This document shows positions 61,782-64,000 of a stretch of 64,000 nucleotides of DNA, one piece after another. The DNA is from JAJRRH01 sp047638815. GTDB lineage: Bacteria; Bacteroidota; Bacteroidia; Flavobacteriales_D; JABDKJ01. The notes below the pieces were generated by a model. It was not told where the DNA came from. It was given only the letters and a program-made list of their open reading frames with translations, and ran no database searches. A program made the position numbers and the translations under genes. The stretch is taken from positions 186,001-250,000 of the forward strand of contig JBLIMR010000001.1 of NCBI GenBank assembly GCA_047638815.1. Direction: 5' to 3'. Position 1 is the stretch's first letter. Every line of letters begins with the position of its first letter.

Positions 61782-63587
61782 TTATAATTTATTTCTAAAA
61801 TATTCAAAAACAATTGAAGCTTTTGAGGGCCCAACGTGTTTTCTCAGTTGCTCTTCAGTTGCTTCTTTCACATTTTTTACCGAACCAAAAGTGTGGAGTA
61901 AAAGATCAGCGGTACCTTGACCAACACCATTGATTTGTGTCAACTCTGTACCAATCGCGGCTTTAGATCTTTTGTTTCTATGATGGGTTATTCCAAATCT
62001 GTGTGCTTCATTTCTAAGATTTTGAATCAGCTTTAAAGACTCTGATCTTTTGTCGATATATAATGGAATGGGGTCATCGGGAAAGTATATTTCTTCCAAT
62101 CTTTTGGCGATGCCAATGATGCTTATCTTCCCACGTAGATTTAATTTTTCCAAGCTTTTTACAGCCGCACTCAATTGTCCTTTTCCACCATCAATTACAA
62201 TTAGTTGAGGTAATGATTCTTTTTCATCAAGCAACCTTTTATAGCGCCTGTAGAGAACCTCTTCCATCGAGGCATAATCATCCGGCCCTACAACTGTTTT
62301 GATGTTGAAATGACGGTAGTCTTTCTTTGCGGGTTTAGCATTTCTGAACACAACACATGCCGCAACGGCATTCGTTCCTTGAAAATTAGAATTGTCAAAA
62401 CACTCTATGTGAACCGGTAATTCAGTAAGACGCAAATCTACTTTGGTTTGTTCCAGAACTCTTTTGTAATGTCTGTCGGGATCAACAACTTTATCCTGTT
62501 TGTTTTTATCAAACATGAAGTATTTAGCATTTCTCTCGGCCAATTCAACTAGTAATTTTTTATCTCCTCTTTGTGGCATCATTATTTCTGTTCCATCAAT
62601 AATGATGTCAGTTAAATTACTAACCAAAACGAGTTTTTCCGGCTCCTTTATTTTCTCTCTAATTTGTTGAATTGCAAACCCTAATATTTCTTCTTCCGAT
62701 TCTTCTAAATGCGAATTAAGTTCTATGGTATAACCATTGACAATCGAACCCTCAACCACTTTCATGTAATGGACAAATGACCTTTTGAATCCTTGAACCA
62801 AGCCATAAACTTCTGCATTAATATCAAGAACACTTACCACCGTGGATTTACCCTGATACTTCTGTAAACGAGCAATTTTTTCTTTAATAAGTTGTGCCTC
62901 TTCAAATTCCAATTTGTTGGCATACTCTTTCATTTCTTTATTTAATGATACGAATACTACACTCAGGTTACCTTTTAAAATATATCTTATTTCATTGATC
63001 ACCCTTTCATAATCTTCTTGTTTCTGATTTCCAACACAGGGTCCTTTACAATTTCCAATGTGATATTCAAGACAAAGTTTGAATTTCTGTTTGGCTATGT
63101 TTTTGTCAGTAAGAGATAATTTACAAGTTCTTATTTTGTACATTTTACGAATAAGATCCAGCAGACCATGCATCATTTTTACAGAGGCATATGGTCCGTA
63201 AAACTCATCTCTCTTATTGGTGGTATTTCTAGTTGAAAAAATTCTAGGAAAGGGCTCCTTTTTAATACAAATCCAAGGAAATGACTTGTTGTCCTTAAGC
63301 TGAATGTTATATTTTGGGGTATGCTTTTTTATGAGGGTGTTCTCGAGAAGTAATGCATCTTGCTCGGAATTTACCTCCATGATTTGGATGTCACGAATTC
63401 TACGAACTAGGGCTTTTGTCTTACTGGAATCATATTTGTTTTTATTGAAATACGAACTAACTCTATTCTTCAGTTTTTTAGCCTTGCCAACATATATTAT
63501 TTCGTCATTGGTATCATAGAATCTATAAATACCAGGTCGATTAGGGATTTTCTTTATTAGGGATCTAATGTGGTCTGAAACTTGCAC
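61782..63587 (-). CDS. uvrC: UvrC, excinuclease ABC subunit C
   Basis: The 601-residue nuclease of nucleotide excision repair makes both cuts around a lesion. The GIY-YIG domain is at about 17-95 (RPGIYRFYD, IIYVGKAKKLKNRV). A Cys cluster (CKLSL, CLEYHIGNCKGPCVG) follows at about 150-185. Next are a UVR motif (KLEFEEAQLIKEKIARLQ), the RNase H-like endonuclease (ECFDNSNFQGTN, LIVIDGGKGQLSAA, EAHRFGITHHR) and C-terminal helix-hairpin-helix motifs (LTQINGVGQGTADLLL). The start is GTG at 63587, just after the promoter. Confidence 0.97.
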   Translation of the reverse strand: MQVSDHIRSLIKKIPNRPGIYRFYDTNDEIIYVGKAKKLKNRVSSYFNKNKYDSSKTKALVRRIRDIQIMEVNSEQDALLLENTLIKKHTPKYNIQLKDNKSFPWICIKKEPFPRIFSTRNTTNKRDEFYGPYASVKMMHGLLDLIRKMYKIRTCKLSLTDKNIAKQKFKLCLEYHIGNCKGPCVGNQKQEDYERVINEIRYILKGNLSVVFVSLNKEMKEYANKLEFEEAQLIKEKIARLQKYQGKSTVVSVLDINAEVYGLVQGFKRSFVHYMKVVEGSIVNGYTIELNSHLEESEEEILGFAIQQIREKIKEPEKLVLVSNLTDIIIDGTEIMMPQRGDKKLLVELAERNAKYFMFDKNKQDKVVDPDRHYKRVLEQTKVDLRLTELPVHIECFDNSNFQGTNAVAACVVFRNAKPAKKDYRHFNIKTVVGPDDYASMEEVLYRRYKRLLDEKESLPQLIVIDGGKGQLSAAVKSLEKLNLRGKISIIGIAKRLEEIYFPDDPIPLYIDKRSESLKLIQNLRNEAHRFGITHHRNKRSKAAIGTELTQINGVGQGTADLLLHTFGSVKNVKEATEEQLRKHVGPSKASIVFEYFRNKL

Positions 63588-63591
63588 TATG

Positions 63592-63599
63592 CAAAATTA
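63592..63599 (-). promoter_or_regulatory. -7 element of uvrC
   Basis: The minus strand reads TAATTTTG, matching TAnnTTTG, only 4 bases from the GTG start, so the mRNA is probably leaderless or nearly so. Confidence 0.5.
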
Positions 63600-63674
63600 A
63601 TCATAATCTTTAGTTCTTGATGCTTGTTTGGAAATCCCGTAAATGGATGTTTTACTGGGTTAAAAGTAATTCTC

Positions 63675-63682
63675 TAAATTTG
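63675..63682 (+). promoter_or_regulatory. -7 element of idi
   Basis: TAAATTTG matches TAnnTTTG, 4 bases before ATG 63687. A near-leaderless transcript is expected. Confidence 0.55.
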
Positions 63683-63686
63683 CAAT

Positions 63687-64000
63687 ATGGAAAATGTGGT
63701 GTTAGTTGATGAGCAGGATAAGCAATTGGGGCTGATGGAAAAAATGGAGGCCCATGAGAAAGGCTTGTTGCATCGTGCTTTTTCCGTGTTCATTTTTGAT
63801 GAATCTGGAAATATGTTATTGCAACAGCGCGCGGAAAGTAAATATCACTCTCCAAAATTATGGACAAACGCTTGTTGCAGCCATCCACGAGATGGGGAAA
63901 CAGTTTTGGAAGCTGCCACTAGAAGATTGCAAGAAGAAATGGGTTTTGTATGTGATATAGAAAAGTCTTTCGATTTTATTTACAAAGCTGAACTCGATCA
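63687..64000 (+). CDS. idi: Isopentenyl-diphosphate delta-isomerase, type 1 (3' end outside the window)
   Basis: ATG at 63687 opens a frame that runs off the window (104 codons visible). It shows the type 1 Idi/Nudix pattern: HEKGLLHRAFSVFIFD, LLQQRAESKYHSPKLWTN, ACCSHPRDGET with the catalytic Cys in the TNxCCSHP block, and RRLQEEMGF as the Nudix-like helix. It interconverts isopentenyl and dimethylallyl diphosphate for isoprenoid synthesis, including undecaprenyl carriers used by MraY/MurG. Overlapping frames here are shadows. Confidence 0.93.
   Translation, partial: MENVVLVDEQDKQLGLMEKMEAHEKGLLHRAFSVFIFDESGNMLLQQRAESKYHSPKLWTNACCSHPRDGETVLEAATRRLQEEMGFVCDIEKSFDFIYKAELD

Overview
This AT-rich window is a chromosomal segment of a Bacteroidota bacterium. 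The evidence is: gliding/type IX secretion (T9SS) genes (gldB, gldC, a PorP/SprF protein, several large T9SS cargo proteins), Bacteroidota-type promoters (-7 element TAnnTTTG upstream of many genes, almost no Shine-Dalgarno sites), a long-linker FtsZ, an FtsI with a PASTA domain, and many SpII lipoproteins. A marine member of Cytophagales or a neighbouring order is a plausible guess, but rank below phylum is not proven by what I can see. The gene order looks like a stable core chromosome. I saw no IS element, phage, tRNA, rRNA or CRISPR array.

Layout. (1) 1-2.7 kb: end of gldB, gldC, then engB and an alpha/beta hydrolase on the other strand. (2) 3.0-19.6 kb: a complete, tightly overlapping division and cell wall (dcw) operon: mraZ, rsmH, ftsL-like, ftsI, murE, mraY, murD, two stand-alone MurD C-terminal-domain paralogs, ftsW, murG, murC, ftsQ, ftsA, ftsZ. 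It is preceded by a phased four-box MraZ operator and closed by a strong terminator. (3) 19.7-21.2 kb: a YqeY-family gene and asd. (4) 21.3-39.8 kb: a secretion and surface region: a lamin-tail-domain T9SS protein, a DUF3108 protein, a patatin with an outer-membrane barrel, a 2308-residue HYR-repeat protein followed by its likely PorP/SprF partner, hisS, a 0.7 kb gene-free stretch, and a damaged T9SS cargo gene. (5) 39.9-64 kb: housekeeping and envelope genes: methyltransferase, mazG, a lipid A deacylase-like protein, a DUF2807 lipoprotein, a small Cys-rich membrane protein, apbE, marR, a VCBS/ASPIC lipoprotein, ettA, a thioesterase, an HD hydrolase, a two-component system, an atypical SDR, a HEPN-like protein, miaE, an M23 lipoprotein, a cyclophilin/HEAT lipoprotein, a CarboxypepD_reg-like protein, gpsA, uvrC and the start of idi.

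The most unusual observation is the pair of intact, truncated MurD-like genes (10963-12032) embedded in the dcw operon. Each keeps only the third Mur-ligase domain, lacks the ATP-binding domain, and has lost substrate-binding residues stepwise. This suggests non-catalytic proteins tied to MurD or to peptidoglycan synthesis. Other points of interest: the MraZ operator, a three-module higher-order repeat in the HYR protein, a palindrome on the apbE promoter next to marR, a T9SS gene with a frameshift plus a TGA at an expected Cys, an SDR without YxxxK, an M23 peptidase with Cys in place of a zinc-ligand His, and three convergent gene pairs whose stop codons interlock.
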